A DNA stretch of 64,000 bases. It comes from Rhizoctonia solani. Lineage: Eukaryota; Basidiomycota; Agaricomycetes; Cantharellales; Ceratobasidiaceae. Shown here piece by piece: positions 1 to 13,252 of the stretch; the first letter of the stretch is position 1; every line of letters starts with the position of its first letter. Made by a program: the position numbers and the translations under genes. The stretch spans positions 787,501 through 851,500 of the forward strand of contig NC_057372.1 in NCBI RefSeq assembly GCF_016906535.1, written 5' to 3'. The notes below the pieces were generated by a model. The model had not been told where the DNA came from and made no database searches. It saw nothing but the letters and a program-made list of their open reading frames with translations.

Positions 1-206
1 TGTGAAAGATTAAGTGCTGCTCGAAAATTTATTGAACAACATGCTTACGAAGGTAGCAATGCAATAATTGAAAACGCAATGCCAAACACTTCAAATGGTG
101 TAAAGGCCCGTTTGAACTCTTGCTTGTACCCAAGTGATGCGAGTAGCTCTTCGTCTGCGTGCGCAATCTGGGCCCTCCTTTCACTCGCTAGCGTTTCGAC
201 CGCCAT
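1..206 (-). CDS. Amino-acid/GABA permease, first exon only (runs off the left edge)
   Basis: Read on the minus strand, an ATG at 204-206 in good context (caccATGG) opens an exon down to about 49, followed by a GTAAG donor at 44-48. The peptide begins MAVETLASERRAQIAHADEE and continues with LLASLGYKQEFKRAFTPFEV and FGIAFSIIALLPS. This block (an E-E-L-L-x-x-L-G-Y-K-Q-E-F-K-R-x-F-T motif, then the first membrane helix) is typical of the N-terminus of fungal APC-superfamily permeases of the Uga4/GABA and choline type. These import amino acids or related amines across the plasma membrane. Only about 53 residues lie in the window, so substrate is unknown. It is divergent from the ABC transporter starting at 609, so the two could share a promoter region. 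The family call is fairly safe because the motif is long and the splice donor sits exactly at its end. Confidence 0.75.
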
Positions 207-608
207 GGTGGGTAAGCTCCAAGAGCACAGTCATGATATAACCCGTGGGTATAAATGTAGATAGGGTGCTATAGTGACCTTCGCTTCGGCTGTGTAGATA
301 ACTGGAAGATAACTGGGGCAGAACCCAAAGACCCGACTAGGAAGTTCGCTTAGAGTCCCTTATCTTCCGTCGTATGTGCGCTTTTTATGGGCAGCCACAA
401 TTCAGGTCCAGAAGTACACCTTGGGTGCTCATTCCAAATACATCACGTGGTATGAGGTATGCTTACTAATCTCCTTGCCGCGTGATCCCCACACTTGGTG
501 GTTGACCGATCTGGACACCTACTTGTCCAGATACTGCGCTTCGCCACTACCTTCTGTTGTTGTAATTCTACTGTGTATAACTGAAGTGCCAGGTCGAGGA
601 TACTCGAT
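207..608. promoter_or_regulatory. Divergent intergenic region, permease / ABC transporter
   Basis: About 400 bp separate two divergent start codons. I see no convincing gene; short open frames on both strands lack family features. It presumably holds both promoters. No clear TATA box was seen. Confidence 0.4.
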
Positions 609-3600
609 ATGTTTATCCGTCGCTCTGAGACGGCTCTGCTCGCTTTCGCAGGTCTCACAGCGGCCCGTGCCAGCGCACCCAGCTATAACAACACCGCATT
701 CTCGTTATTTAAACAAACTGGTGGTCACATAAAGAACACACGAAGTCTATCAACCCCCGGGTTTTCGGTAAGTCCTAGTCTACATAGACATCTACCGGAT
801 ATCTGACCATGGATTTGCCAGCCTAATCCTTTCACAGACTGTAAGCGATACCCACGGCCTTGTGAATACAGCTGACACAAGTACTAGTAACATTGCCTCC
901 TCACCGCTGCCCTCCATGCTTCAATTGTTTGTTACCCGCCTTTACGTGTGGGCAGGTATGTCGTTTCGGTAACCTGTGATAAGACACTTGGTTTACAACT
1001 ACTTGAAACATAGTTTGGTGAATGTAGCAGCTTCGACGGACAGTGCAAGTGTCCCCCAGGATACTCGGGAATAGATTGTCTGACACCCCGTAAGTAGACT
1101 TGGCAGATACGGAGCGGTAATATTAATAGGTCGGTCCTCCAGAATGTGGGTCTTTGGCGGACGGCAAGGAGCGTCATCCGCGCCCCAACGGGGAGCAATG
1201 TCAATGCAGTGAAGGGTGGACCGGCATCAACTGTAACGTGTGTGAAACCGACGCAGCATGTGCCAACTTTCCGCTCCGAGGTGGCCCGGATGGCGAATTC
1301 CTAACCCGAACGGTCGACCACGATGCGGATGTGCCTGTAGCAAACATGACCTGCTACAAAGGTGGCGTTACCGTTGAAGAGAACTTTCAAATGTGCGACG
1401 TCACGAGTGAGTACACGTTCCCTCCGGGGTTTGTTTTGGATCTTTAGCTGAAATTGGTCATAGACCGCAAGATCCTGGACATGCTCCCTGATCGACCCCC
1501 ACAAGTGACGTTTTCGTGTAATAACGAGGACTCGACTTGTGCATTTCAATTTTGGATCGGCCAAGTCGAATCATTTTACTGTGCTCTAGATCAATGTGAA
1601 AACAGCCTGAAAGTTGGGTATGATAGCAACACCACAACTTACCATTGCGACAAGATCAAGTGTCAATGTGTCACTGGTCGCATGTTGTGCGGAGAGGAGG
1701 GAAGCATAGGTTCGTTTACCTAGATCCTCGCCTTACGCGTTTGTCTAATCTCCTTGAGTAGACATTGGGGATTTTCTTACCGAAGAAATCAAAGGACCGG
1801 CCGACTTCTCGTGCAAGACTGGACAAGGCTGCAAATTCCAAGAGCCAGCTATGAATAATCTGATCAATGATGTGTTTGGAGATACTCATATCACTCTTAA
1901 TTGCAAGGGTGGCGAGTGTTTGCACTATACGCAAGTGCCTGGATACGTTGTAAGTATAGTACAGCGTTTCCCAACTCCAACGAGCTGACGTTATTTAGCG
2001 CCCACCTCCTCCCGATAACACCAGATTCCTCGCTCTTAGTGGCTCCGCTGCTGGCTTGATCCTTCTTATCGCCTCATCCTGTGAGTCTCCATGGTCCGGC
2101 TTGATAGTGATACTGAACAACTCTTAGTATTCTGGTATATTGGTCGTACACAAAAGACTAAGGGTCTGCGAGCAATACAACTTCCTTCAGACGAAAACGC
2201 CAAGCTCATGGCAGATCATGTCCCGGCTTCGTTGTACTTCTCCGATGTGTCCTACACACTGGACGGCCGCCAGATTCTTTCCGATATTGTCGGTGGCGCC
2301 CAACCGGGACAAGTGCTGGCGATCATGGGCGCTTCGGGTGCAGGAAAGTCTACTCTCTTGGACTTGTTGGCTAGGAAGCAGAAACGTGGCGCAGTTGGCG
2401 GCCAAATACTAGTCAACGGAAATATCGTTACGGACGACGTATTCCGTGGCCTGGTTGGGTTTGTCGACCAAGAAGACACTCTAATGGGAACTTTGACTGT
2501 CTACGAGACAGTGTTATATTCCGCCCTGCTTCGGCTGCCTAGAGAGATGAGCTTGGCTGCAAAGAAGTATCGGACTCTTGAAACCATTCATGAGCTTGGC
2601 CTGGATGCTATCAAGGATATGCGGGTCGGAGAATCCGGTATGTCAAGGGATCTTATGAAAAGAGCATAGCTTACACCAGTGTAGGTCGTCGATCAATTTC
2701 TGGTGGTGAGAAGCGCCGAGTGTCTATTGCGTGTGAATTGGTCACGAGCCCCTCAATTCTTTTCCTCGATGAGCCGACGAGTGGTTTGGATGCATATAAT
2801 GCATTCAATGTTGTGGAGAGCTTGGTATCATTGGCGCGAGACTACAAACGCACGGTTATTTTTACAATCCATCAGCCCCGCAGCAACATTGTTTCTATGT
2901 TCGACCAGCTCATCCTACTGGCGCAAGGGCGCGTTGTCTACTCGGGCGAGTATGCCAAATGCCAGTCCTACTTTGAGCAAATTGGTCATTCATGCCCTCC
3001 TGGCTTCAATATTGCGGACTACTTGAGCGAGTTACTCTCTTTATCCACCACGCAGGTGTCACTAACGGTATGATTATAGTTGATTTGACTATGCACGCAC
3101 GCGGTGAGAAACCTGCAGGCTATCGTTCTTCTGCCCAACTATCTCTTTCCGAGAGCTCGGCGGACGAAGAAAGTGGTCTTGTTCAGGGATCTTCACAAGG
3201 TGCAAGCGAGGATTCGACGGAACTTCGGACACGGCCTAGCACATCTTCCGAGTCGGCGCCCGCCTCAGAACATACGGAAACTGGTAACTACATTCAGCGC
3301 AAATCTTCTCAACTCTTTGAGGCGTTTTCCTCTTCTCCGCGCGCGGAGACGCCCGTGATGCTTCCTCCTAAACTTGCTGCACTTGTTCAGTCATACTCGG
3401 ACAGCGATGTTGCAGGTGGCATTCTGGCTGAAATCATCCGATTGCGTGAAACTGGCGGTGCAGTTCTCCCTGAGAGCGGTGGTCGTGTCAGGGCTAGTTG
3501 GATGACGCAGTTCAGAATCTGAGCGGGCGGGCCTTCAAGAATTTGTACCGAGACCCTGCGTTGCTGGCGGCCCATTACCTCTCTAGCGTTGGGGTTGCGT

Positions 3601-4653
3601 GTGAGTCTTGGCTACTCAATTGCCCTGTGGATCTAGGACGCTAATATATGATCTAGTAATCTGCGCATTGTTCTACCATGGTGTAACTAACGATATCCCT
3701 GGGTTCCAAAACCGACTTGGTGCGTTACCCACGCATACCAATCGGTGTTTTAATTCTGACAATGATATAGGATTGTTCTTTTTCGCCCTTGCACTCTTTG
3801 GCTTCTCATGCTTGTCCATTTTGGGTATCTTTGCGAACGAGAGGCTGTTGTTTATGCGCGAACGGTAAGCAGCCTTGCTATGATCTCGACACCTACTTAC
3901 TTCGTCTTTTAGCTCCAATGGTTATTATTCGACATTCACGTATTTCTCTTCCAAGTCCTGTTCGACATAGTACCCCTTCGAGTCGTCCCGCCCATGGTCT
4001 TTGGTGGCCTAGTCTATGGGCTTGTTGGCTTGGTGCCCGAGTTGACTACGTTCTGGAAGTTTATCTTGACGCTGGTCTTGTTCAATCTCACAACGGCCAG
4101 CGTGGTTATGCTCATCTCGGTCGTGTTTTCACAAACCAGTGTGGCAAGTCTAGTCGGCACACTTGTAATGCTATTCAAGTGAGTAAATTGCGTACCAAAT
4201 GACTGGTACTGTCGACTGACGATGGATACCTGTCAGTCTTTTATTCACCGGGCTATTGATTAACCGAGACTCTGTGCCTCGGGCTCTAGAATGGCTCTAT
4301 TACGTTTCCTTCTTCCACGCTGGCTTTGAGGCCCTTGCCGTGAACGAACTCAAGTACCTCACATTACGGCAGAACAAGGTGTGTGAATGAATACCAAATG
4401 AATCTAGGATGATTGCCTAACCTATCTTTCAGTTTGGTGTTCAACTTGATGTTCCAGCCGCAACGATTCTATCAACGTTCGGTCTCCGAGCCCAGGTAGG
4501 ATTGTATCGTTTATGCGTTTACGGGCTACTACTGAACATCACCCTACTTAGTCTTTCTGGTGGCCGAACATCTCACTTCTCGCCATCATGTTCGCTACGT
4601 TCCTTACACTTAGCTTCTTATGGCTCCATTTCTTCGTGCGCGAGAACCGGTGA
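609..4653 (+). CDS. ADP1-like ABCG transporter with extracellular EGF-like modules
   Basis: A half-size ABC transporter of the fungal ADP1 type. The N-terminus ([20 protein letters not shown]) is signal-peptide-like. Cys-rich segments follow ([31 protein letters not shown]), resembling EGF modules, then a luminal region, a membrane helix near 2020-2075 and the ABC domain from about 2215. Walker A is GASGAGKST (about 2330), the signature is ISGGEKRR (2698-2721), Walker B is [12 protein letters not shown] and the H-loop region is FTIHQPR. A Ser-rich linker (about 3110-3480) precedes a six-helix ABC2 domain ending HFFVRENR. Introns are many. The one at 3027-3079 appears to use a GC donor; with it, ADYL joins IDLTMHA exactly as the family requires. 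Near 3518 the frame shifts by one missing base (QFRI to [13 protein letters not shown]). Substrate unknown; yeast ADP1 is also poorly characterised. Confidence 0.88.
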
Positions 4654-7600
4654 TTGACCGGAACGTAATTGACTCCTACATGTTGTCTGTTGGGAGGGAA
4701 ACAGTGTGTAGATCTCACAGTGTCTTCTGTTCTGGAATGTAGATCGTTATCACAACACAAACGAATACTACGGCGGTATTTTGCCGTCCATCTCGAATAA
4801 TTCATGACGGAGTCCCACTTGCTATCATTTCAGGCTGGAAGTGATCGCTGTATCGCACGTTGGGAATTGCATTTGGATAGAGGTACGCCACCAAACATGC
4901 CTAACCTGTATCGACTAGGAGGTAATACTGGTGGGGTTATGATCGTTCTTGCAATCCCAGGCGCTTATTTGAAACCAGCTCATTTTCTCCAAAAGAAGAC
5001 GTATCTTGATTAGCAGGTATTAACATTTGGCTAGATTCTTACCAAACTACTCTCTCAAGGTAGGTTAGAAGGTACTATTGTGGTTGCTGACGTCTCCTCA
5101 GGCTGATGTTTGAGCAGAAACAGAAAGCTACAAGATAGAGTTGGTTGTACCAACCAAACCTGTCCAGCTACTAGGATCGCTGGCAACCCTGGGACAAGCA
5201 GTCGGCCGAGCACCGATAACGTTCGGTCGGGAGATTTGGTAGGAGGGTCATGAGCTCTCGAACCTAAGCTCTTAGAGTCCAAGAAACAAAATGAACACAG
5301 GTGCGCACGTGGCGTTAGAATACTGGTACCAAGTCACTTCACCGGGTCAAACCTGCCAGCATTCTCGAGAACCCGGTAAGTTACGAGACTGCTGTAGCTT
5401 GTGGTGAGCTCGCTCAGTTAGTCGTAGGCCAATAACTATGGGTCGACCGAATGCTGAACTTCTCTTAGGTACGTCACTTAAACCAATGCTACACGTTTTG
5501 TGACGCAATATAGAATGATCTTAGCGAAAGTCGCTCACTCTTGGCCCAATCACAAGTGCGAAGAAGTGATTCGGGTGAGACAAGTTCAGGTTACAGGATT
5601 CAGACTCGCCACAACTTCATAATCGACTATCGGCGTAATTAAGTGTTTTTTGTCCATGTATAGATGCGGCCCCTATAGTCATCAATCAATGCTTCCCTCG
5701 AAGATGCGCACGACATTGGGACCTTTACGCGAGCGAAGGCATGCCAGTCAATTGTCGGCCCGAGTGTTGTTCCATTCCGTCTAGCAGTACTAGGCACAAC
5801 ACGTTCCAGGGTGCCTCCATCCACACCTTGTAACAATCACCCCTATCATACCTCGGCCGTGGTGTACGTATTGCGGCGCTTGCCTTGGCTATCAAGCAGC
5901 AACTCAGGGGGAGTAAGCTCGTACTACTATCAAATCTTCACTTTAGGGCAATTCCCCCAAATTCTTTATTGTTCACACCGCCATTTCGCGCATGCGCCAA
6001 TTATCGCGATCGGGTTCCGACAGCCCTGTCATCCAGGACGCTCTTATCCCGACGATCTTGCCCAGTAGCCTCTGGATCCTGGTTCTCGATACGCTCTAGG
6101 CGCATCTTGTAATCCTCCAGGTATGCAAACTCAGATCCAACCCTGGGGTTCGCTATATCTTGAGTTGATCCCAGCCAGAGAATGAATGTAGAACACTACT
6201 TGATCATCTGAAGAAGGAAACCCGGTTATTTCCAGGGGAAGTTGGTAGCAGGCGCCAGCCGAAGGGCTCGCCATACGATAGGAAACCTACAATTCGCGAT
6301 GGCGAAACCTTGGCCCCTCGAATTCCACTATGGGTCGCATCCTTAGGAGCTTGGAATTGAAGACGCTCCGAGATTACGAAGAACGGAAGTCTCCAGCCTT
6401 CCAGTCAATCGCATCCTGGGGGGCTACCACACAACACGTTGTACTCTCGATTGCGGCACGGATCTCTATTGAACTGGCTACTATCTTCGCGGTTGGACAT
6501 TGTACGTCTTTCGAGTCGTTACCCCTTACTGTCCGAATGCTCACTTCATCGAAATGCGGGGTTAACTGCGCAATCGTCTCGGTTTACAGCCACCCGAAAA
6601 ATCAAATTCTCCATTCAAATCGTACCAGGCAATGAATCGCGCACCAGACTCTCGAGTAATATTCACGAACAATTGGGTTTTATCAGCATCGACTTGAGCC
6701 ACAACCTCATGCATGGAGACAAGCGCCACATCTCCCTCATCATCGAACTCACAAAAGGCGCAAACCCCATAGGCACCAAGTAGGAATGCGGGGTAACTGA
6801 GAAGTTCTTCCCCATGTTGTAGATCATGTCCTGGGCTATGCTGTTGTGCCTCGTCTTACCTCCTTGGTATATGGATCTACCGCCTGGCAGGTGCACCACT
6901 CTTCGGCCATCCCCTTCTTCCACTCCACCCACGATAACCCCTAAAACCCGGCCTCAGAGCACACACACGCACATGGTCCATGGGATTACTCACCAATTCG
7001 CTCACCTGACTTGGTCGTTCGTACTTTCTCAAGCTCCACACTGAGCTCTAGACCTCGCCGACTCATTGGCTATCTCCACTATGACCGGTTCACGCCGAAC
7101 AATACGACCCCTCCGCCGATGTTCTAATTGATGCACGACATGCGCGAATTACATTCCTGGTCAACTCGTCCAACTCCGCGCTTGCAATTCCCCTGTTGCC
7201 TGTTCTCCGCCTATCGGAACCTTTCCCCTCTTGGAGGGTTGGCCCCTCGAACCGCACCATGCAGATAGAACCTTGGGAACGGTCTCATCTCCGAGACGAT
7301 CCAGGACACACTGCACTTGGACCGTGTGGGTGAGGGGGGAGAGAGATTATGGTTCAATCTCAAGGGGGGAGGGGGGGCCAAACATGCACTGCTCTGTTAT
7401 CGTCCGACCGCGGTTTGATTATCTTGCGAGTAAATACCGCTCAGTCCTTCTCTCTCGAGTGATGATTCAACTCAGTCTATAATAACTTTTTCAATGCAGA
7501 TGGGCCCATTCCGCTTCGGCATATTTGTAAATACACTGAACACCTGACCTAATCGACCTTTCGGAGGTACTTCTGGATCCGCCATGGGTCGACTTGGGGG

Positions 7601-10221
7601 GAAAATCTGGAACTATGACTTGGAAGTCGGATGTCGGAAGTCGGAACGGACGGGCGCCGTTTGTTTAAGTCGTAGTAGTAATTGGGAGTAGTAGCCGTGA
7701 TCAATTCTATAGATGCGATTCCTAGATATTCCCATACGATCATCATGACGTCGGAAGCGCGCGAAATGAAAGGATATGTGGGACTTGTGATTGTGTGTGC
7801 CTTGCGCATATATAGTAGGCTAGAACTCGGTGATGGATTTGTTATATAGATTTGTTATCCCTTTCCCGATCGGTGTCCATCAATAATGTAAGTTTAACAG
7901 AGTAGATTAGATTTACAATTTAAAAAAAAAACGTGCTACATGCGCAGCTGTTGAAAAAGGTGGCTAGCCTTACCAATACCACTACCCAACTATGTAGATC
8001 TTTGCACACATGCGTATCGCTTGACAGATAGAATTAAAAGCTATTGACGTTCAGGAGTTGCAATCTTGAACACGTTCCCTTTGCGAAAACGTACTTTACA
8101 CGTACAAGCAGGACCAGGTTCTGGACCTGGATCACTTTGAATTGGTTATATCGTTTCTGGTTCTCGGGCAGCTGAGCCGGTGTTCTTTTCCAGTTGGTTT
8201 GTATTTAAATTTGTCGGCCAACAAAGCCATCCATGCAAAAAAAAAAAAAGGGAAATAGAAGTGGGTATAGAGAGACCAGGTGACAGAACATGGAAACAGA
8301 AGACTGATTCAGTCAAAACGAACCGAGCCGGATCTAGGCGATAGTTCGACTTCCCTGAAGGGGAAAGAGAACGAGCATCTTGCGCGAGGCCGTGGAATTG
8401 CGGTATGGTTACGGCCCCGAGTACACACGGTGGTAGGTCTGAGCTTAAAACGCACGAGTAGATTGACTGTGTTTATTTATGCTGATGTATAATGAAACTA
8501 CGTAACTGCTATCCATCTATAATCCCTCGTGCTTGATTCAAAGGGTAAAAAGACAAAAGGCAAACAGTAAGGGGGAACTCGAGATAAATAGATCCCGACG
8601 CGCACGTGATGGCTGAAAGGTGTGTCCCTTGCCGCTGCGTTTCCCACACGTACCTTGACGATTCCCTAGTTCTCTGTTCTTCTCCGCGATTCCCGTTTCT
8701 GCGGAGTATTGACAACGGACATTTCGGGGTGGTAAGTGTTCTTGCTGTTGTACATCATTGGTGACCTGGGGGACCTCTTGCTGCTGCCTCTATTTCTTCT
8801 TTTTTGATGTGTTGGACAGTCTCTATGCGTACAGTACCTATCAGAGACAAATCACACCCGGCGATAAATTAGATGTGGCTGTCGAGTTGGACACGCAACG
8901 TGTGGGCCAAGGTTCCAAATACGGCGCGGAACTTTTTTGGGAAAGAGTGAAAGAAGAAGAGTGTGAACGGTTGTGTTGCGTTGCTTCGGGCTATTCTGTC
9001 AGGTCCAGAGTCTAGTCTCGGACCCGCACAACAGGGGCGTAGTAAGACTCTCCTCATCCGCACATACCTTTATACCGCCAACGCCAAGTAGGATACTCGA
9101 TTTGTCCATGCAGTGTTAATCCAAGAGCCGCAATTATTCGGTACGCTGGTGCCTTTTTGGAGTAGATCCAAGTTCTATGTGTGTGTATGTGCGCGTGTGT
9201 GGTTCTCGCCGGATGTGACCTGTTCAGGATTATTGGGGAGCCAATGAGCTCGCTCGGGCGTTGAGACCTTGTCGCATGCACAGACAGACAGACAGAGAGG
9301 CTTTTGGGCCGGCGGAATTGTTAGAAGGTTAGGATTTGAATGGGATTTGACAGGAACGAGTTGCTTTTTGAGTGATTTGTAGCAGGACATGCGCGTGTGG
9401 CGCCTTGACGGGTTGGCGGGGTGACTCTAAACAGAGCCCGCCCCCTCCTTCCTAGCTGCCAAGATGGTCGAAGAGTCCCACGCCTGATCTCAGCCTTGAG
9501 AGAGAGAGAGATTCGTCCGTTTCGAAGCTAGAAGAACAAGGCTGAATGAATGGACCAATATGCGTGTGTGCATGTATGTACATGTTATAAGCTGGATCCG
9601 TAGAGACTAGGCGATCCTGGAAGAATTAGAAGGCAATAATTGGACTGGGTGGGGCAGAAGTGCTGCGGGTACGATTTGGGGTTGAAGCGGGAGCATATTA
9701 ACGGTTGTGTGATATCATTGTCCGAGTCGGCGACAGGTTTGTTTTAGAATTAAGACGAGAGGGACGATAACGAGAGATGTGTAAAGCCTAATTACCCCAA
9801 GTGCTCGTGACCCGGGATAAGTGAGGTCAGAGTTTGATTGTGTTCGGGGGGCCTGGATCGTCGGCCGGATGACCATCGAGCGCCAGGTATGAGCGCATAT
9901 AGCCAGGGAGTGTATGAGCGAGAGTGCGGAGCAAGGAGGAGGGAGAGCGGGGGCGGGATGACGTGAGCCGAGGGAGATGATGCACAGGCACGTGGAGTGC
10001 GGGGGTGTCCGGCGGCGGGCGAGAGAAGAGGAGCTGGTCGGGGTCGGTAGTATTGAGTTTACGCGTGCTTGAAATGAAGGTGCTGATGAATGAGTGAGCG
10101 TGGGCGATGGGACCGAGGGAGTGGATTGCTAAACAGGGGCAAACAATTGTTTCCTGTCGCTCAAGTATGAAGAGTGTGCGACTAGTCGGTCTCAGCCATC
10201 ACCCCCTCTTTACTCTTTGCC
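4654..10221. other. Long gene-poor tract with possible gene relics
   Basis: No supportable gene in about 5.6 kb. Short frames around 4.8-7.5 kb on both strands do not form a recognisable protein. One minus-strand stretch near 6010-6135 reads like coding sequence (FAYLEDYKMRLERIENQDPE) but cannot be extended into a family, so it may be a relic. Poly-A runs lie at about 7922-7930 and 8237-8249. From about 8.5 kb the sequence becomes purine-rich with GT/TG-rich patches (9175-9200, 9560-9580) and leads into the GC-richer upstream region of the PPS1-like gene. Confidence 0.4.
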
Positions 10222-13200
10222 ATGGTGAGCGTGTTTGGGGCGATTATGAATGAATGTGTTGTTAACGATGATGGCAGACCCCCTCCCCCGCCCCGTCTCC
10301 ATCGCCTGTGGCTGCGGCACCGAGCCATGGCCTGGTGTATCCGAGCGAGTTTCTTGGTTCGCTGCCTGTAGTGGGAGTTGCCCGCCCAGCACCCCATGCA
10401 TCTGTCCGTGCACTCACTGCTGCTCAGTATGCCGAACTCGCACACGCACACTCTCTCGCGGACCCCGACGACAGCGTGCTCTTTCCCTTTTTGCACGGCG
10501 TCGAAGGCGACAACCAGCCCCAGAACATGTTCTTTGCCACCGCAAGCGGCGCTTCCAGGGGTCGCGGCTCCCAGCACCTCGGTCCCCCGGACATCCCACG
10601 CTACCGCGGTCTCACCACCATCCTCTGCGACGACAACAACGACGACGATGACGAGCCCAGGCTCACCGACTCGAGCTCGGACGATGACGATGATGCATGG
10701 TATGACCAATCCGACTCAGACTCGGATAGCGCCGAGCCGCACGAGGACGATCGCGACGAGACAATGCGCATGGCCGACATTAACATTGCTGATCCCAACG
10801 CAAGCGCACCCGCTTCCTATCGCGAGTCATTTGCCCCCATCGACACTAGCGCCAAGGTCGACACTGTATCCAACGACGTCATCGCAGTCCGCTCTTCCCG
10901 CGTCGACAGTGTCTCGGGTCCGCCCAGTCCCGTCAGCGTTGCCAGCACCAGCCTCGAGTCCACCAGCACAGCCCCCACCAGTGTCGTCGTTCCCAGTCAA
11001 AAGAACATCAAGCACAAGAAGCGCCGCTCTCGTGCTCGTCTACACACGGTGCTCGTCGCTGCTTGCTTCAGAGTGCAATGAGCCCCCACGAGATTCTTAC
11101 CGATGGTGATGAACCCTCCGAGTTTGTCAAGCCCCGAGTTCCAGATGGCATCAGTCTGTGAGTCACCATTTACGTATCTATATGCGCTTCATCTCACACC
11201 TGTCCAGTCGTAACTTTGGCATTCAAGTTGCCACTTATGCCAGCATCTCTGACATTGTCGTCTATTCTCCTCGTGGTGCCACTCGCGCAGCCACCGAACT
11301 CGCCCGCCGTATCAAACTCGCCGTCGAACGCAAAGCCGAAGAGCGCTGGGTTCGCATGCGCTCAGCCAACAAGATCACCAACGAGGAGGAAGGCCCAGGG
11401 GCAGAAGGCGAGATTGGCTACGGAACAGGTCTTCTCGCCTACAACGTGTTTGTGGTCACCGGTCCGTCCAGGTCCCACGCTCCACTACAATTCACACTCA
11501 CCTCGATCTAGATTCGTTTGACGTCTTTGAGCGTCAATATCCCCATCTCGTGGCCGTCAATCTCAAGGGGCGTGACTTGAATCGCATCGATTTTTTCGCC
11601 CGCGAAAAAGAGGAAATGCGTGACCTCACCAAGGCCAGCGAAATCGCAGAGGGTGTTTGGGTACGTAGTCCTGCCTTTGTTCTACCTTGCAACCTCGTTC
11701 TGATCTCGATTATCCCCAGCTTGGAAACACCCAAGATGTACCGATACCCCCTATGTATGCTCACGATCCCAACACCTGGCCAGTCCCCTACCCTGATCCG
11801 TTTGATTCGACTGGCAACCCTGATGGCTATGATATTTGCATCGAGTGCCACGAACAGGCTGGCTTTGTCACCCCTGCCCAGCTCCATCAAGCCGAGCAGC
11901 ATCTCACCAACCTCGATGCTTGCTGGGAAGAGCGTGTACGCGGTGTCACAGGTGCTGGCGACAATGCTGCTTTTGGCGTTTTTGGCGCCTCACCCTCGTC
12001 CACCCCTATCCCTCATCGCCCACCACCAAATCCTTCGTCGATCATCCACATGGCCTTCCCAGCCTCACCGACGTGCTCTCAAGCAACCATAGCCCAGCTT
12101 TTGCCGTTTATCGCATTCCTCCAACGTGTGGCCCATGCCCAGCCTCGTCCCGCCAAGATCCTCATCCATTCCGGAGATGGGTACACCGAATCCAGCGTCC
12201 TCGCGCTATGCTACATTATGCTCGAACGCCAAATCAGTCTCCCAGAAGCTTATCTCGACCTGCAATGCACCCGCGATCGAAGCTTTTTCGTCTACCCGTC
12301 TGATGTCGGCGTCTTGCGCCGCGTCGAAGCCCGACTGGGTCTCGAAGGCCGAAGCGATCGTGAAGAAGGTAGCGCCGCCGGCCGCTGGAGGTGGGGAAGC
12401 GCCGGCACATGGCGCAGCGGAAGCATAAGTTCCTCTTCGAGCGCGAATAGCTTTTTCGGCCAACGCGAGCGGTCTGGCTCTCGCGGGTCTACGCCGGACG
12501 TCACTCCGGTCGCCGCCTCGACCCCACGCAAGACCCGCGCGCGCGCCTCGACGAGCCCGCTGTTGCCTGCAATTGTTGACCACCAAACGTGGTTCAACGA
12601 TGCGCGGTTCGATGGCTCGTTCCCGTCCCGGGTCTTGCCGTTTTTGTACCTCGGGAATCTGGCCCACGCAGGCAACGTCCATATGCTCCACGCGCTGGGG
12701 ATCACTCACGTCGTGTCTGTCGGCGAATGCGCGCTCGTGCCCGGCCAAGCTGGCGGTCTGTGGACCGAAGAGCGTGAAGGCCGGATCAGCGTGCTCGACA
12801 TCAAGGGCGTATGCGATGATGGGATCGATTCGCTTCGTACCGAAATCGGACCGGTGGTCGAGTGGATCGACAGAGCTCGGGCAAGTGGAGGGAGCGTCTT
12901 GGTCCATTGTCGTGTGGGCGTGAGCCGGAGCGCGACGATTACGATTGCGTATGTGATGAAGCATCTTGAGGTCGGGCTTGTCGATGCGTACTTGATGGTT
13001 AGGAGTCGTCGGTTGAGGTAGGTTTTCTATATCTACATGTCTATCATTTGCATTATTGCTGACTTGAATTTCGTGTATAGCGTATTGATCCAGCCCAATA
13101 TGCGACTGCTCTACAATCTCTGTGGGTGGGAAATCCAGCTTGCAAAGGAACGCGCCAAGGAAGGTGCAGTCCCGCCCGGAAAAGGCCGTCAACTCACCTG

Positions 13201-13252
13201 GCCGTTCCTCGCGAGGGAAGTGGCCTCGCTCAACGAGCGGTACCTGTCTTGA
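10222..13252 (+). CDS. PPS1: PPS1-like dual-specificity protein phosphatase
   Basis: A large dual-specificity phosphatase matching fungal PPS1, which in yeast affects DNA synthesis and the cell cycle. The proposed start is an ATG at 10222-10224 in a strong context (gccATGg). It forms a one-codon exon followed by an intron 10225-10277 (GTGAGC...TTAAC...CAG); translation resumes as TPSPAPSPSPVAAAPSHGLV and then YPSEFLGSLPVVGVARPAP. No ATG exists in the reading frame downstream before conserved sequence. An acidic Ser/Asp stretch (10630-10760) and a Ser/Thr linker follow, then the PPS1-typical block VPDGISLRNFGIQVATYASI, an inactive-looking N-terminal phosphatase-like region and the C-terminal catalytic domain. 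Its signature HCRVGVSRS (about 12905) fits HCX5R. The last intron is 13018-13080. Around 10990-11072 the frame moves by one base; a missing base fits better than a 40-nt intron with a poor donor. Confidence 0.85.

Noticed and set aside
10182..10709. 175-residue minus-strand open frame opposite the PPS1-like N-terminus
   Set aside because: It is the complement of the conserved PPS1 frame, with Val/Arg low-complexity composition and no family features.
11032..11071. 40-nt intron (GTGCTC...TTCAG) in the PPS1-like gene
   Set aside because: It does not restore the frame, the donor is poor and it would be unusually short; a one-base loss fits better.
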